DNA of 6,337 nucleotides from Oscillospiraceae bacterium (GCA_017416665.1 JAFQBO010000174.1:1-6337), one strand, 5' to 3'. Shown: positions 1 to 5,567, numbered from the stretch's first letter. Notes: generated by a model from the sequence alone, not told the origin. A program made the numbers and translations.

Positions 1-3
1 AAG

Positions 4-34
4 AGGGGACGCTTTGCAAGAAAAAGCGTCCCCT
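4..34. repeat. Perfect 12-bp hairpin at edge of the repeat-like element
   Basis: The arms AGGGGACGCTTT (4-15) and AAAGCGTCCCCT (23-34) are perfect inverse complements around a 7-nt loop. The stem is GC-rich and stable. Neither strand has a clear run of T directly after it, so an intrinsic terminator is possible but not well supported. It could equally be the terminal structure of the element at 1-400. Confidence 0.6.
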
Positions 35-59
35 TACTTTGGTCGTACTCAAATTTGCC

Positions 60-76
60 TGCCGATTTAATCGGCA
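60..76. repeat. Short inverted repeat TGCCGAT-TTA-ATCGGCA
   Basis: A perfect 7-bp stem with a 3-nt loop. It is flanked by CTCAAA (48-53) and TTTGAG (88-93), which can form an outer stem around it. The minus-strand TAA that closes the decayed frame lies in its loop. This supports the view that the stretch is structured, but it shows no function by itself. Confidence 0.5.
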
Positions 77-179
77 CGAACTTTAATTTTGAGGTTTTTA
101 TACAGTCTTTTATAAGATGTATCAATAGGGTTTGTACATAGATTTTCGAGCATAATTTTAATTAGATTTGCAGGCTTTC

Positions 180-212
180 TTGCGTACCCAATGGCACTTC
201 CTTCGGACGCAA
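180..212. repeat. Imperfect hairpin TTGCGT...ACGCAA
   Basis: The six-base arms at 180-185 and 207-212 are exact complements. The stem can extend by two C-G pairs past a bulged A at 186. The loop is about 16 nt. It lies in the middle of the candidate repeat element. Confidence 0.4.
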
Positions 213-439
213 AACAAGGAATTTTAACGCAGTTATAATTAAAATTTGCCGAAAAGATATGTGCTACAGCCTATTGGTACAGCTTCTTGTATTTCCCACA
301 CATTTCCAGTTACATTTTTGATATTTCAGCATAAAATAAAGTAAGCGGAAAAGGATTTTTATTGAGGGGTTTGCAGAAGTGACTTACCTGTCTTTAAAAA
401 AGCTTTTGCAGTATAAAAATGATTTTCTGCTTTATATAT

Positions 440-479
440 AAAAAAGCCGATGGATAAAACCATCGGCTTATAATTTTAA
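440..479 (-). terminator. Intrinsic terminator of the efp operon
   Basis: Ten-base arms AAGCCGATGG (444-453) and CCATCGGCTT (460-469) surround a 6-nt loop. On the minus strand the stem is followed by a run of six T (445-440, the first two within the stem). It lies just downstream of the stop codon at 497, so it should end the efp/CD1247-like transcript. On the plus strand only a weak AT-rich tail follows the stem. Confidence 0.88.
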
Positions 480-496
480 AATTGATTTTTTAGGTC

Positions 497-1015
497 TCAT
501 TCATCATCTGAAGAGAAAAAATCTGTATCGGTGTCGTCTTCGTCATCGTCCACACCAAAGAAATCAAATTCAAGGTTTTCACCACAGCATGGACATTCGA
601 TAGAACCTTCGTCAAGCATAGAATCATCAAGAACTACTTTTTCTTCACATACAGGACAGCATACTTCATAAAGCTCTTCATCATCATTGTAATCGTATTC
701 TTCATAGTCGTCGAAGTCATCATAGTCGTCCTCATCGCAACAACAGTCACAATCGCAGTCGTCGTCTTCACAATCACAATCGCAGTCACAATCACAACAA
801 TAATAATCTTCTTCAAGACCTCCGAGATCTTCATCAAGGATGTCACAAAGTTCTGTAAGTTCATCAACCTGAGACTGGAGATCGTCAATGCTTTCAACCA
901 TCTGATGCATAACTTCAGTCATCTGAATAAGAAGCTTACCTTCCTTTGTTGTTGTATCAATTTCAAGACCGTCAAGCAGTCCCTGTAAATAAGACATTTT
1001 TTCGCCGAGATTCAT
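497..1015 (-). CDS. CD1247-like acidic zinc-ribbon protein with a Cys-Asp tract
   Basis: A 172-residue protein of unknown function. Residues 1-65 look like a helical, coiled-coil-forming segment (LGEKMSYLQGLLDGLEID and onward), matching the CD1247 N-terminal family often found beside efp in Clostridia. Residues 73-94 are almost pure Cys and Asp, with eleven Cys at 73, 74, 76, 78, 80, 82, 87, 89 and 91-93. An Asp/Glu/Tyr-rich linker follows. A probable zinc ribbon comes next, formed by C120-x2-C123 and C141-x2-C144, and the tail is acidic and Ser/Asp-rich. There is no signal peptide or membrane segment, so it is presumably cytoplasmic. The start is set by GGGAGGG seven bases upstream of the ATG. 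The gap to efp is 37 bases with no promoter, so the two are cotranscribed. Metal binding is an inference from the cysteines. A role linked to translation is suggested only by the neighbour. Confidence 0.85.
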   Translation of the reverse strand: MNLGEKMSYLQGLLDGLEIDTTTKEGKLLIQMTEVMHQMVESIDDLQSQVDELTELCDILDEDLGGLEEDYYCCDCDCDCDCEDDDCDCDCCCDEDDYDDFDDYEEYDYNDDEELYEVCCPVCEEKVVLDDSMLDEGSIECPCCGENLEFDFFGVDDDEDDTDTDFFSSDDE

Positions 1016-1052
1016 AAAATAGCCCTCCCTTTATTAATTTTGATATTATTTA

Positions 1053-1610
1053 TTATGCTCTTTCCATGTATTCGCCTGTTCTTGTATCAATACGGATCTT
1101 ATCGCCCTGATTGATGAACAACGGAACTCTTACTTCAGCACCTGTTTCAAGTGTAGCAGGCTTTGTAGCATTTGTAGCTGTGTCGCCCTTTACGCCAGGT
1201 TCTGTTTCTGTGATTTCGAGTTCTACGAATGTAGGTGGTTCAACTGCAAAAACCTTGCCCTTGTATGAGCAGATCTTACAGATCATTTCTTCCTTAACGA
1301 ACTTGAAGTTATCACCGAGAATTTCTTCACCGATTGGTTCCTGTTCGTAAGTTTCTGTATCCATGAAGTAGTAAAGTGCACCATCATTGTATGAATACTG
1401 CATGTCCTTTCTTTCAATGAAAGCTGTAGGATACTTTTCTGTTGGGTTAAATGAACGTTCAACCACAGCACCTGTGATAACATTCTTGAACTTAGTTCTT
1501 ACAAAAGCAGCACCCTTACCTGGTTTTACATGCTGAAATTCGATAACCTGAACAACGTTGCCGTCAAGTTCAAAAGTAACGCCGTTTCTGAAATCGCCTG
1601 CTGAAATCAT
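1053..1610 (-). CDS. efp: Elongation factor P
   Basis: EF-P binds the ribosome between the P and E sites and relieves stalling at consecutive prolines. The 185-residue length is normal for the family. The N-terminal KOW-like domain (about 1-65) carries the loop [12 protein letters not shown], with the tip lysine at K32. That is the residue modified in Bacillus subtilis EF-P, so a lysine-type rather than arginine-type modification is likely. Two OB-fold domains follow, ending in the conserved C-terminal block with [19 protein letters not shown] (161-179). The ATG at 1608-1610 is preceded by GGAGG at a spacing of 10. A consensus promoter lies about 70-100 bases upstream, and the CD1247-like gene follows in the same transcript. 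No EF-P modification enzyme is encoded in this window. Confidence 0.98.
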   Translation of the reverse strand: MISAGDFRNGVTFELDGNVVQVIEFQHVKPGKGAAFVRTKFKNVITGAVVERSFNPTEKYPTAFIERKDMQYSYNDGALYYFMDTETYEQEPIGEEILGDNFKFVKEEMICKICSYKGKVFAVEPPTFVELEITETEPGVKGDTATNATKPATLETGAEVRVPLFINQGDKIRIDTRTGEYMERA

Positions 1611-1641
1611 ATTAATTATACCTCCAAAATTTGCAAATTAA

Positions 1642-1661
1642 AATACTGCCCTGACAGTATT
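1642..1661 (-). promoter_or_regulatory. Hairpin in the efp leader
   Basis: The arms AATACTG and CAGTATT form a perfect 7-bp stem around a 6-nt loop. On the minus strand TTTTAATTT follows. It lies between the efp promoter and the efp ribosome binding site. It could be a weak terminator for the upstream operon, an attenuator in the efp leader, or a simple mRNA-stabilising hairpin. The stem has only three G-C pairs, so terminator strength should be modest. Confidence 0.45.
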
Positions 1662-1678
1662 AGTTATGGCATACTAAT

Positions 1679-1707
1679 ATTATACTACAAACAAAACAAA
1701 TTTTCAA
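1679..1707 (-). promoter_or_regulatory. Promoter for efp
   Basis: On the minus strand, TTGAAA (1707-1702) and TATAAT (1684-1679) are separated by exactly 17 bases, a near-perfect housekeeping sigma-factor promoter. The predicted transcription start is near 1672, giving a leader of about 60 nt before the efp ATG. Confidence 0.82.
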
Positions 1708-1714
1708 TACCCTT

Positions 1715-2776
1715 TTATAAAATTATCATTTTTTTAGGGCAATTTGTTAAATTTTGGCATGAATTTTCAGTAACAACAACGAAATCTTCTATTCTTACGC
1801 CGAATTTATCCGGTAAATAAATTCCCGGTTCTATCGTAATCACATTATTTGCCTCAAGAACTGCCTCTGAACGCTGTGATGCATTCGGGAATTCATGTAC
1901 CTCCATACCAACGCCGTGACCTAAAGAGTGACCAAATGCCTCACCGTAGCCCTTACTGCTGATGTAATCCCTTGCAACAGCATCAAGCTCTTTTCCTGTA
2001 ATACCGCTTTTAACTTTGCTCAGTGCCTCAAGCTGTGCCTCAAGGACAACGTTATATACCTTTTCCATTTCCTCTGACGGCTGTCCGACACACACTGTTC
2101 GTGTCATATCGCTGTGATAACCGTCATAGACCGCACCGAAGTCCATCAGTACAAAGTCGCCGTTCTTTACGACATAATCAGATGGCACACCATGCGGCAT
2201 TGAAGTATTTCGTCCTGCGAGTGCTATAGTCTCAAACGACATCGCCTCCGCACCATTTTTGTACATGGTATTGTCAAGCATAAGAGAAATTTCACGTTCT
2301 GTAACGCCTTCACGGATAAAATCAAGAATTTCCTCAAAAGCCTTCTCCGCAATCTGCTGTGCCTTTCGGATTTTTTCGATTTCATAATCGGTTTTTACAG
2401 TTCTGAGATTATAAATTTCCTTGCTCAGTTCATCAGTAGTTACAAATTCAAAATCAGGCATTGACTTCTTAAACATATTAAGACGATGGATTGACATTTC
2501 CATACTCTCAATAGCAATAGTCGTTGCACCATGCTTTTTCATGAGTTCTTTTATCTGCTCATCGGTTTTCACAAGTTCAATGACTTCGCACGCTGTAACA
2601 GTATTTCTCGCCTTTTCGATATAACGGAAGTCTATCAGCAGATATGCTTTTTCCGGGAAAGCAAGAACTATTCCTGCTGATGACTTCATACCTGTAAAAT
2701 ATCTTCTGTTAATGTCCGAGGTTATGAGTACTGCATCAGCATTCTGCGGAAATTTCAGTTTATCAAATCTCTTCAT
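1715..2776 (-). CDS. Xaa-Pro aminopeptidase family (M24) metallopeptidase
   Basis: A cytoplasmic dinuclear-metal peptidase of the PepP/PepQ/YqhT type, expected to cleave at Xaa-Pro bonds and recycle proline-containing peptides. The 353-residue length is normal. Residues 1-125 form the creatinase-like N-terminal domain (LITSDINRRYFTG, LLIDFRY). Residues 130-353 form the pita-bread catalytic domain. All five metal ligands are visible: D212 (MDFGA), D223 (HSDMTRT), H287 (GHGVGMEVHE), E316 (TIEPGIY) and E330 (RIEDF). H195 of the substrate pocket is also present. The ATG overlaps the end of aroQ by 14 bases and has only a weak GGTGA upstream, so translation is probably coupled. It is the last gene of the operon. 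The exact class (aminopeptidase or dipeptidase) cannot be fixed from sequence, so I give no symbol. Confidence 0.95.
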   Translation of the reverse strand: MKRFDKLKFPQNADAVLITSDINRRYFTGMKSSAGIVLAFPEKAYLLIDFRYIEKARNTVTACEVIELVKTDEQIKELMKKHGATTIAIESMEMSIHRLNMFKKSMPDFEFVTTDELSKEIYNLRTVKTDYEIEKIRKAQQIAEKAFEEILDFIREGVTEREISLMLDNTMYKNGAEAMSFETIALAGRNTSMPHGVPSDYVVKNGDFVLMDFGAVYDGYHSDMTRTVCVGQPSEEMEKVYNVVLEAQLEALSKVKSGITGKELDAVARDYISSKGYGEAFGHSLGHGVGMEVHEFPNASQRSEAVLEANNVITIEPGIYLPDKFGVRIEDFVVVTENSCQNLTNCPKKMIIL

Positions 2777-3203
2777 TGTAATTCACCAGAGCGTCCATTG
2801 CCATAAAGTATGAAGCGAGTCCGAATCCCGAAATACTTCCCTTGCACACAGGAGCGATAACAGAATTCTTTCTGAACTCATCTCTTGCAAAGACATTGCT
2901 TATATGAACCTCAACAACAGGTATTCTTATAGCCGCAATAGCATCTCTTATAGCATAGCTGTAATGTGTGTACGCACCTGCATTGAGAATAACGCCTGCA
3001 CAGTTTGTTCTTGCCGCATGGAGCTTATCTATAATTGCTCCCTCATGGTTTGACTGAAAAATTTCACATGTAACTCCCATATTTTCAGCCTTGTCCATAA
3101 TCTGACCACAAAGTGACTCGTATGTATCATCGCCGTAAATTCCCGGTTCACGTTCACCCAGAAGATTTAAATTCGGCCCATTTATAACAAGAATTTTTTT
3201 CAT
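2763..3203 (-). CDS. aroQ: 3-dehydroquinate dehydratase, type II
   Basis: This enzyme dehydrates 3-dehydroquinate to 3-dehydroshikimate, the third step of the shikimate pathway to aromatic amino acids, in the cytoplasm. The 146-residue length is typical of the dodecameric type II enzyme. The opening ILVINGPNLNLLGEREP is diagnostic. Residues matching the known active site are R18, catalytic Y23 (GIYG), N74, H80, H100 (EVHISN), R107 and R111, so it should be active. AGGAG seven bases before the ATG gives a strong start. It follows the endonuclease-IV-like gene by 10 bases and overlaps the M24 peptidase gene by 14. The aroQ - M24 peptidase - efp order is shared with many Firmicutes, including yqhS-yqhT-efp of B. 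subtilis. Confidence 0.97.
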   Translation of the reverse strand: MKKILVINGPNLNLLGEREPGIYGDDTYESLCGQIMDKAENMGVTCEIFQSNHEGAIIDKLHAARTNCAGVILNAGAYTHYSYAIRDAIAAIRIPVVEVHISNVFARDEFRKNSVIAPVCKGSISGFGLASYFMAMDALVNYNEEI

Positions 3204-3213
3204 AGTTTAACTC

Positions 3214-4065
3214 CTATTTGTATTTATTGTATTCATTTTTCATTGCCAGAGCATCTTCAGCCTGTGTTCCCGCACTTTCACATATAAATGTCGGCGAAAG
3301 ATTTTTCTTTGCCACAAGCTCCATAAGAGGCTCAAAATCAGGGCCGTACTCACTGTCCTCAAAGGTCAGATGCTTTTTCTCTCCGCCCGGATTTGTATAC
3401 ATAATCTTTGAAAAATGGCTGTGGAAGATTTTCAGTCGGTCACTGCCGAGCTTGTTTTCCACTTTATTCAACATTTCCTCATAGTCGGATATGCTTTTTA
3501 TTGCACCGAAGGTTCTGGCGTTAAGGTGTCCGAAATCAATACAGGGAATAAACGTATCATCAAGCAGACACATTTCAAGCACCTCATCGAGATTACCCAG
3601 CTGATTTGTCTTACCCATAGTTTCAGGACAGAAATGTACAGCCTCAAAGCCCTGCTCTACCGCCTGTTTTCTTGCACGGATTAGTGTATCCTTTGCAAGT
3701 TCAAGTGCCTCCTCACGGCTCATTTTGGCACATGATCCGCTGTGTATCACAATTCTGTCCGCACCTATTCTCATTGCAGCATCACAGCTCTGAAGAATAT
3801 AGTTTATGCTGTTGTCACGTTTTTCCGGTTCAACCGAAGAAAGTGAAATAAAATACGGTGCATGAAGTGAAAGCTTTATATTATTTTCTTCTGCGTTTTT
3901 ACGAAGTGCCGCCGCTGACTTGTCGCTTACCTTTACACCACGTCCACACTGATACTCATAGCAGTCAAGACCCATCTCCCTGAGAAACAAAGGAGCATCT
4001 GTCGAGGCTTTGTATTTTGCCGAAAAACTTTCAGAGTTTCCGGCAGGTCCGAAAATTGCTGGCAT
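3214..4065 (-). CDS. Endonuclease-IV-like TIM barrel protein
   Basis: The 283-residue protein is similar to deoxyribonuclease IV (Nfo), the zinc enzyme that cuts DNA at abasic sites in base excision repair. Likely metal ligands are H68 (LSLHAP), H108 (VIHSGS), E148 (PETMGK), D177 and H180 (DFGHLNAR), H217 (HSHFSK), H232 and E263 (CESAG). The family aspartate two residues before H232 appears to be K230, so the third zinc site is incomplete and activity is uncertain. It could be a repair nuclease or a related xylose-isomerase-like enzyme. I choose the ATG at 4063-4065 because AGAGGG lies six bases upstream. The ATG at 4069-4071 directly abuts that motif with no spacing. The ribosome binding site lies near the 3' end of the preceding membrane-protein gene, and aroQ follows after 10 bases. 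Confidence 0.85.
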   Translation of the reverse strand: MPAIFGPAGNSESFSAKYKASTDAPLFLREMGLDCYEYQCGRGVKVSDKSAAALRKNAEENNIKLSLHAPYFISLSSVEPEKRDNSINYILQSCDAAMRIGADRIVIHSGSCAKMSREEALELAKDTLIRARKQAVEQGFEAVHFCPETMGKTNQLGNLDEVLEMCLLDDTFIPCIDFGHLNARTFGAIKSISDYEEMLNKVENKLGSDRLKIFHSHFSKIMYTNPGGEKKHLTFEDSEYGPDFEPLMELVAKKNLSPTFICESAGTQAEDALAMKNEYNKYK

Positions 4066-4067
4066 TT

Positions 4068-4571
4068 TCATCCCTCTACTTTCTTTATTATTCTATTGAT
4101 AAATTCTTCCGACCCATTATAAACCTTAAAAACATAAATTACTCTCGTGTCATCCATTTCAAGCTTTAAACCATATGCTTTTTCAGTAAGTCTGAATATC
4201 TGACAATAACCATACTCATAATTTTTTCTGAAAATATTTCTGAACGTAAAGCCATATGAATCATATTCATATTTTATATTCAGATACAGCATAGCAGGAA
4301 ATATGCCAAGCGGTATTCCCACTATTGCAAAACATAATGCACCCTCAATTTTTTCTGCAATATTATCCGCAAAAATAATCGGACTGCCAACGAATAAGGC
4401 AATAACACAAAACATTAATCCGCAATACATTACGCTTTTATAGGGTCGGACAGTCTTATCAGGATTATTCTTTAAATCCTTTTTATCGGATTTATTCATT
4501 AATGCCACAAAAAGCTTTTTAAGCAGGCGTTCTGCCACAAATCCTGCAACTAAAATTATAAGCTTAAACAT
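4068..4571 (-). CDS. Small membrane protein with PH-like C-terminal domain
   Basis: A 167-residue protein that I do not recognise by name. The N-terminus (2-25) is hydrophobic/amphipathic (FKLIILVAGFVAERLL). Two clear membrane segments follow at about 48-68 and 77-99. The rest (100-167) is a soluble domain rich in beta-strand patterns (YGFTFRNIF, YGYCQIFRL, KLEMD, VIYVFKVY) with a final helix (EEFINRIIKKV). That layout resembles bacterial PH-like domains, which is an inference from pattern only. I place the start at the ATG at 4569-4571, which overlaps the yqeG-family stop by 8 bases. No Shine-Dalgarno is visible, so re-initiation after the upstream gene is likely. A longer in-frame version from 4664 would run through yqeG-family coding sequence and is unlikely. 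Confidence 0.8.
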   Translation of the reverse strand: MFKLIILVAGFVAERLLKKLFVALMNKSDKKDLKNNPDKTVRPYKSVMYCGLMFCVIALFVGSPIIFADNIAEKIEGALCFAIVGIPLGIFPAMLYLNIKYEYDSYGFTFRNIFRKNYEYGYCQIFRLTEKAYGLKLEMDDTRVIYVFKVYNGSEEFINRIIKKVEG

Positions 4572-5061
4572 TTTTTGTAAGCTTTGGCAAAAACGGTTTT
4601 TCGATAACCCTTTTAAACCTGATGAATTTTTGTTCCTTTCCTTCAAGTTCAATAGGAAAAACAAAAATTCCCTTTATTCTTTTAAGATTTGCCCCAAGCA
4701 TATCCGTAAAAATCTGGTCGCCCACTACAGCAAGGTTTTTAAATGGAATATCCATAAGCTTCTGTGCCCTGTTGAATCCGCTTGAAAGTGGTTTCTTCCC
4801 TTCACTGACAAAATCAAGTCCGAGCATTTCCGCAAACGGTTTCACTCTCGGAGGGTGGTTATTTGAAACAATCATCATTTTTATGCCGTCTGATTTTATC
4901 TTTTTAATCCAGTCGATCACGCCGTCTGCGGGACGTGGATTATCATGTGTTGTAAGAGTATTGTCAAGATCAAGCAGCAAACCTTTTATATCATGTTTTT
5001 TCAGAAATGACGGTGAAATATCCGTCACACGTCTGAATGCAAAATCGGCTTTAAACAGCAT
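4564..5061 (-). CDS. YqeG family HAD-superfamily phosphatase
   Basis: A 165-residue soluble HAD hydrolase of the YqeG (IIIA) type. The family is widespread in Firmicutes, but the substrate is not known to me; a phosphatidylglycerophosphate phosphatase-type activity is known for related HAD proteins. All four HAD motifs are visible: motif I DLDNTL with D31 and D33, motif II at S66 (IVSNN), motif III at K90 (GKKP), and motif IV GDQIFTD with D115 and D120. The absence of a large cap domain fits the subclass. AAAGG ten bases upstream supports the ATG at 5059-5061. It is the first gene of the operon, just downstream of the promoter at 5085-5113, and overlaps the membrane protein gene by 8 bases. 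In B. subtilis yqeG also lies near shikimate genes. Confidence 0.93.
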   Translation of the reverse strand: MLFKADFAFRRVTDISPSFLKKHDIKGLLLDLDNTLTTHDNPRPADGVIDWIKKIKSDGIKMMIVSNNHPPRVKPFAEMLGLDFVSEGKKPLSSGFNRAQKLMDIPFKNLAVVGDQIFTDMLGANLKRIKGIFVFPIELEGKEQKFIRFKRVIEKPFLPKLTKNV

Positions 5062-5084
5062 ATGCGGTCAACCTTTCAGTGTAT

Positions 5085-5113
5085 ATTATATAATAAATCA
5101 TCTGTCGAAACAA
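5085..5113 (-). promoter_or_regulatory. Promoter of the yqeG-like/aroQ operon
   Basis: On the minus strand TTGTTT (5113-5108) and a perfect TATAAT (5090-5085) are 17 bases apart. The -35 box matches consensus at only its first three bases, so strength may be moderate or dependent on an activator. The start site would be near 5078, leaving a leader of about 17 nt that just includes the AAAGG ribosome binding site (5072-5076). Confidence 0.65.
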
Positions 5114-5124
5114 ACTGAAACAAA
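5107..5124 (-). promoter_or_regulatory. Direct repeat TTTGTTTC at the operon -35 region
   Basis: TTTGTTTC occurs twice on the minus strand, ten bases apart (5124-5117 and 5114-5107), one helical turn. The second copy contains the -35 box. It could be a binding site for a regulator, or chance in AT-rich DNA. Confidence 0.3.
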
Positions 5125-5126
5125 GT

Positions 5127-5161
5127 AAAAAAATTAAAAGACGGACATAAAATGCCCGTCT
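5127..5161 (-). terminator. Intrinsic terminator of rpsU
   Basis: On the minus strand GACGGGCA (5160-5153) pairs with TGTCCGTC (5147-5140), including one G-U pair, around a 5-nt loop. The tail is TTTTAATTTTTTT. It starts about 30 bases after the rpsU stop codon and separates rpsU from the operon that begins at 5113. Confidence 0.9.
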
Positions 5162-5189
5162 CTGTTTGTCTTTTAGCTTGTACTACAAA

Positions 5190-5363
5190 TTAATACTTGC
5201 GTTTACGAGCTGCCTCAGACTTCTTCTTACGCTTTACTGAAGGCTTTTCGTAGTGTTCTCTCTTACGAACTTCAGCAATAACGCCATCCTTAGCACATGA
5301 TCTCTTAAAACGCTTAAGAGCTGTATCTAATGATTCGTTCTTTCCAACGCGAACTTCTGCCAC
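5190..5363 (-). CDS. rpsU: Ribosomal protein S21
   Basis: bS21 is a small basic protein of the 30S subunit platform near the 3' end of 16S rRNA. It helps in mRNA engagement during initiation. From the GTG start the product is 57 residues, the usual length. It shows the family pattern [20 protein letters not shown] near the N-terminus, then [20 protein letters not shown] and a Lys/Arg-rich C-terminus. I choose GTG at 5361-5363 because GGGAGGG lies six bases upstream and the family begins here. An in-frame ATG at 5430-5432 would add 23 residues unlike S21 and has no ribosome binding site. The gene has its own promoter and terminator, though read-through from leuS is possible. Confidence 0.96.
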   Translation of the reverse strand: MAEVRVGKNESLDTALKRFKRSCAKDGVIAEVRKREHYEKPSVKRKKKSEAARKRKY

Positions 5364-5370
5364 TGTTTTC

Positions 5371-5395
5371 CCTCCCTTTGTCCCAAAGACAGAGG
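5371..5395 (-). promoter_or_regulatory. Hairpin covering the rpsU ribosome binding site
   Basis: In the minus-strand RNA, CCUC (5395-5392) can pair with GAGG (5374-5371). CUUUG (5388-5384) can pair with CAAAG (5380-5376) around a GGA loop, with a small 3/1 internal loop between the two stems. The GGGAGGG Shine-Dalgarno (5376-5370) is thereby mostly sequestered. Translational control of rpsU is an inference. Confidence 0.45.
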
Positions 5396-5398
5396 TTT

Positions 5399-5418
5399 TT
5401 CGGATTGTTACATCCGAA
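5399..5418 (-). promoter_or_regulatory. 7-bp hairpin in the rpsU leader
   Basis: TTCGGAT and ATCCGAA are perfect complements around a 6-nt loop, directly upstream of the hairpin that covers the ribosome binding site. No T-run follows, so it is not a terminator. It may be part of a folded leader. Confidence 0.45.
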
Positions 5419-5430
5419 TATATTCTAATC

Positions 5431-5461
5431 ATGTCACAAAAAAATTGTGAATGTCAGACAT
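5431..5461. repeat. Nested palindromes in the rpsU leader
   Basis: TCACAA-AAAAA-TTGTGA (5434-5450) sits beside the palindrome ATGTC-A-GACAT (5451-5461). They may form an RNA hairpin or a DNA operator about 80-100 bases after the predicted start site. The geometry is the inverse of a CRP site, so I assign no regulator. Confidence 0.35.
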
Positions 5462-5538
5462 CAACCTTTGTTCTTAATGCAACAGCAGAAAAATGCTTTG
5501 TTTTTAAGATTTTAAGATAGTGTTTAATCATAGATTAT

Positions 5539-5567
5539 ATTTTATCACAAAACATTCCTTCTGTCAA
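5539..5567 (-). promoter_or_regulatory. Promoter of rpsU
   Basis: On the minus strand a perfect TTGACA (5567-5562) and TAAAAT (5544-5539) are separated by 17 bases. The predicted start site is near 5532. The leader to the GTG start is therefore about 170 nt, unusually long for so small a gene. Confidence 0.85.

Larger units (their letters stand above)
1..400 (-). repeat. Candidate dispersed intergenic repeat or decayed gene
   Basis: No intact gene is present in this stretch. On the minus strand one frame reads coherently from about 396 down to a TAA at 67-69, broken only by TAA at 310-312 and TAG at 271-273. It contains protein-like runs such as NPFPLTLFYAEISKM, FASEGSAIGYARKPANL and CTNPIDTSYKRLYKNL. 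The only internal ATG near the end (151-153) has no ribosome binding site. The element ends at a 12-bp hairpin at 4-34 and contains further inverted repeats at 60-76 and 180-212. From memory, similar strings occur as short hypothetical proteins in Ruminococcus-type genomes, which would suit a multicopy intergenic repeat. I cannot verify that here. Alternatives are a decayed gene or a structured RNA. The boundaries are approximate. Confidence 0.45.

Noticed and set aside
67..153. 28-residue minus-strand ORF starting at ATG 151-153
   Set aside because: It has no ribosome binding site and is just the tail of the longer stop-interrupted frame that extends far upstream of the ATG.
734..799. CRISPR or tandem-repeat array suggested by repeated CAATCA/CAATCG hexamers
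   Set aside because: The repeats encode the in-frame Cys-Asp tract of a well-supported gene. They have no spacers and no repeat unit of CRISPR length.
634..897. Second minus-strand open frame inside the CD1247-like gene
   Set aside because: It is out of frame with the recognisable protein, reads as Thr/Ile/Val low-complexity sequence from the Cys-Asp codons, and has no own ribosome binding site.
4066..4071. ATG at 4069-4071 as start of the endonuclease-IV-like gene
   Set aside because: The AGAGGG motif directly abuts this ATG with no spacing. The next ATG six bases on has ideal spacing and starts at the conserved PAIFGPAG block.
4572..4664. N-terminal extension of the small membrane protein to an ATG at 4664
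   Set aside because: These 31 codons lie inside the conserved end of the YqeG-family gene, have no ribosome binding site, and add a sequence unlike the rest of the protein. The ATG at 4571 with stop-start overlap is the better choice.
4622..5128. Plus-strand open frame opposite the YqeG-family gene
   Set aside because: It is antisense to a gene with all HAD motifs, and its translation shows no domain pattern.
5364..5432. Longer S21 form starting at ATG 5432
   Set aside because: The extra 23 residues do not belong to S21, the ATG lacks a Shine-Dalgarno, and the GTG at 5363 has a strong one.
5434..5450. CRP/FNR-type operator in the rpsU leader
   Set aside because: The half-sites are in the inverse order (TCACA first, TGTGA second) and lie well downstream of the promoter, so the match is not to the known operator geometry.
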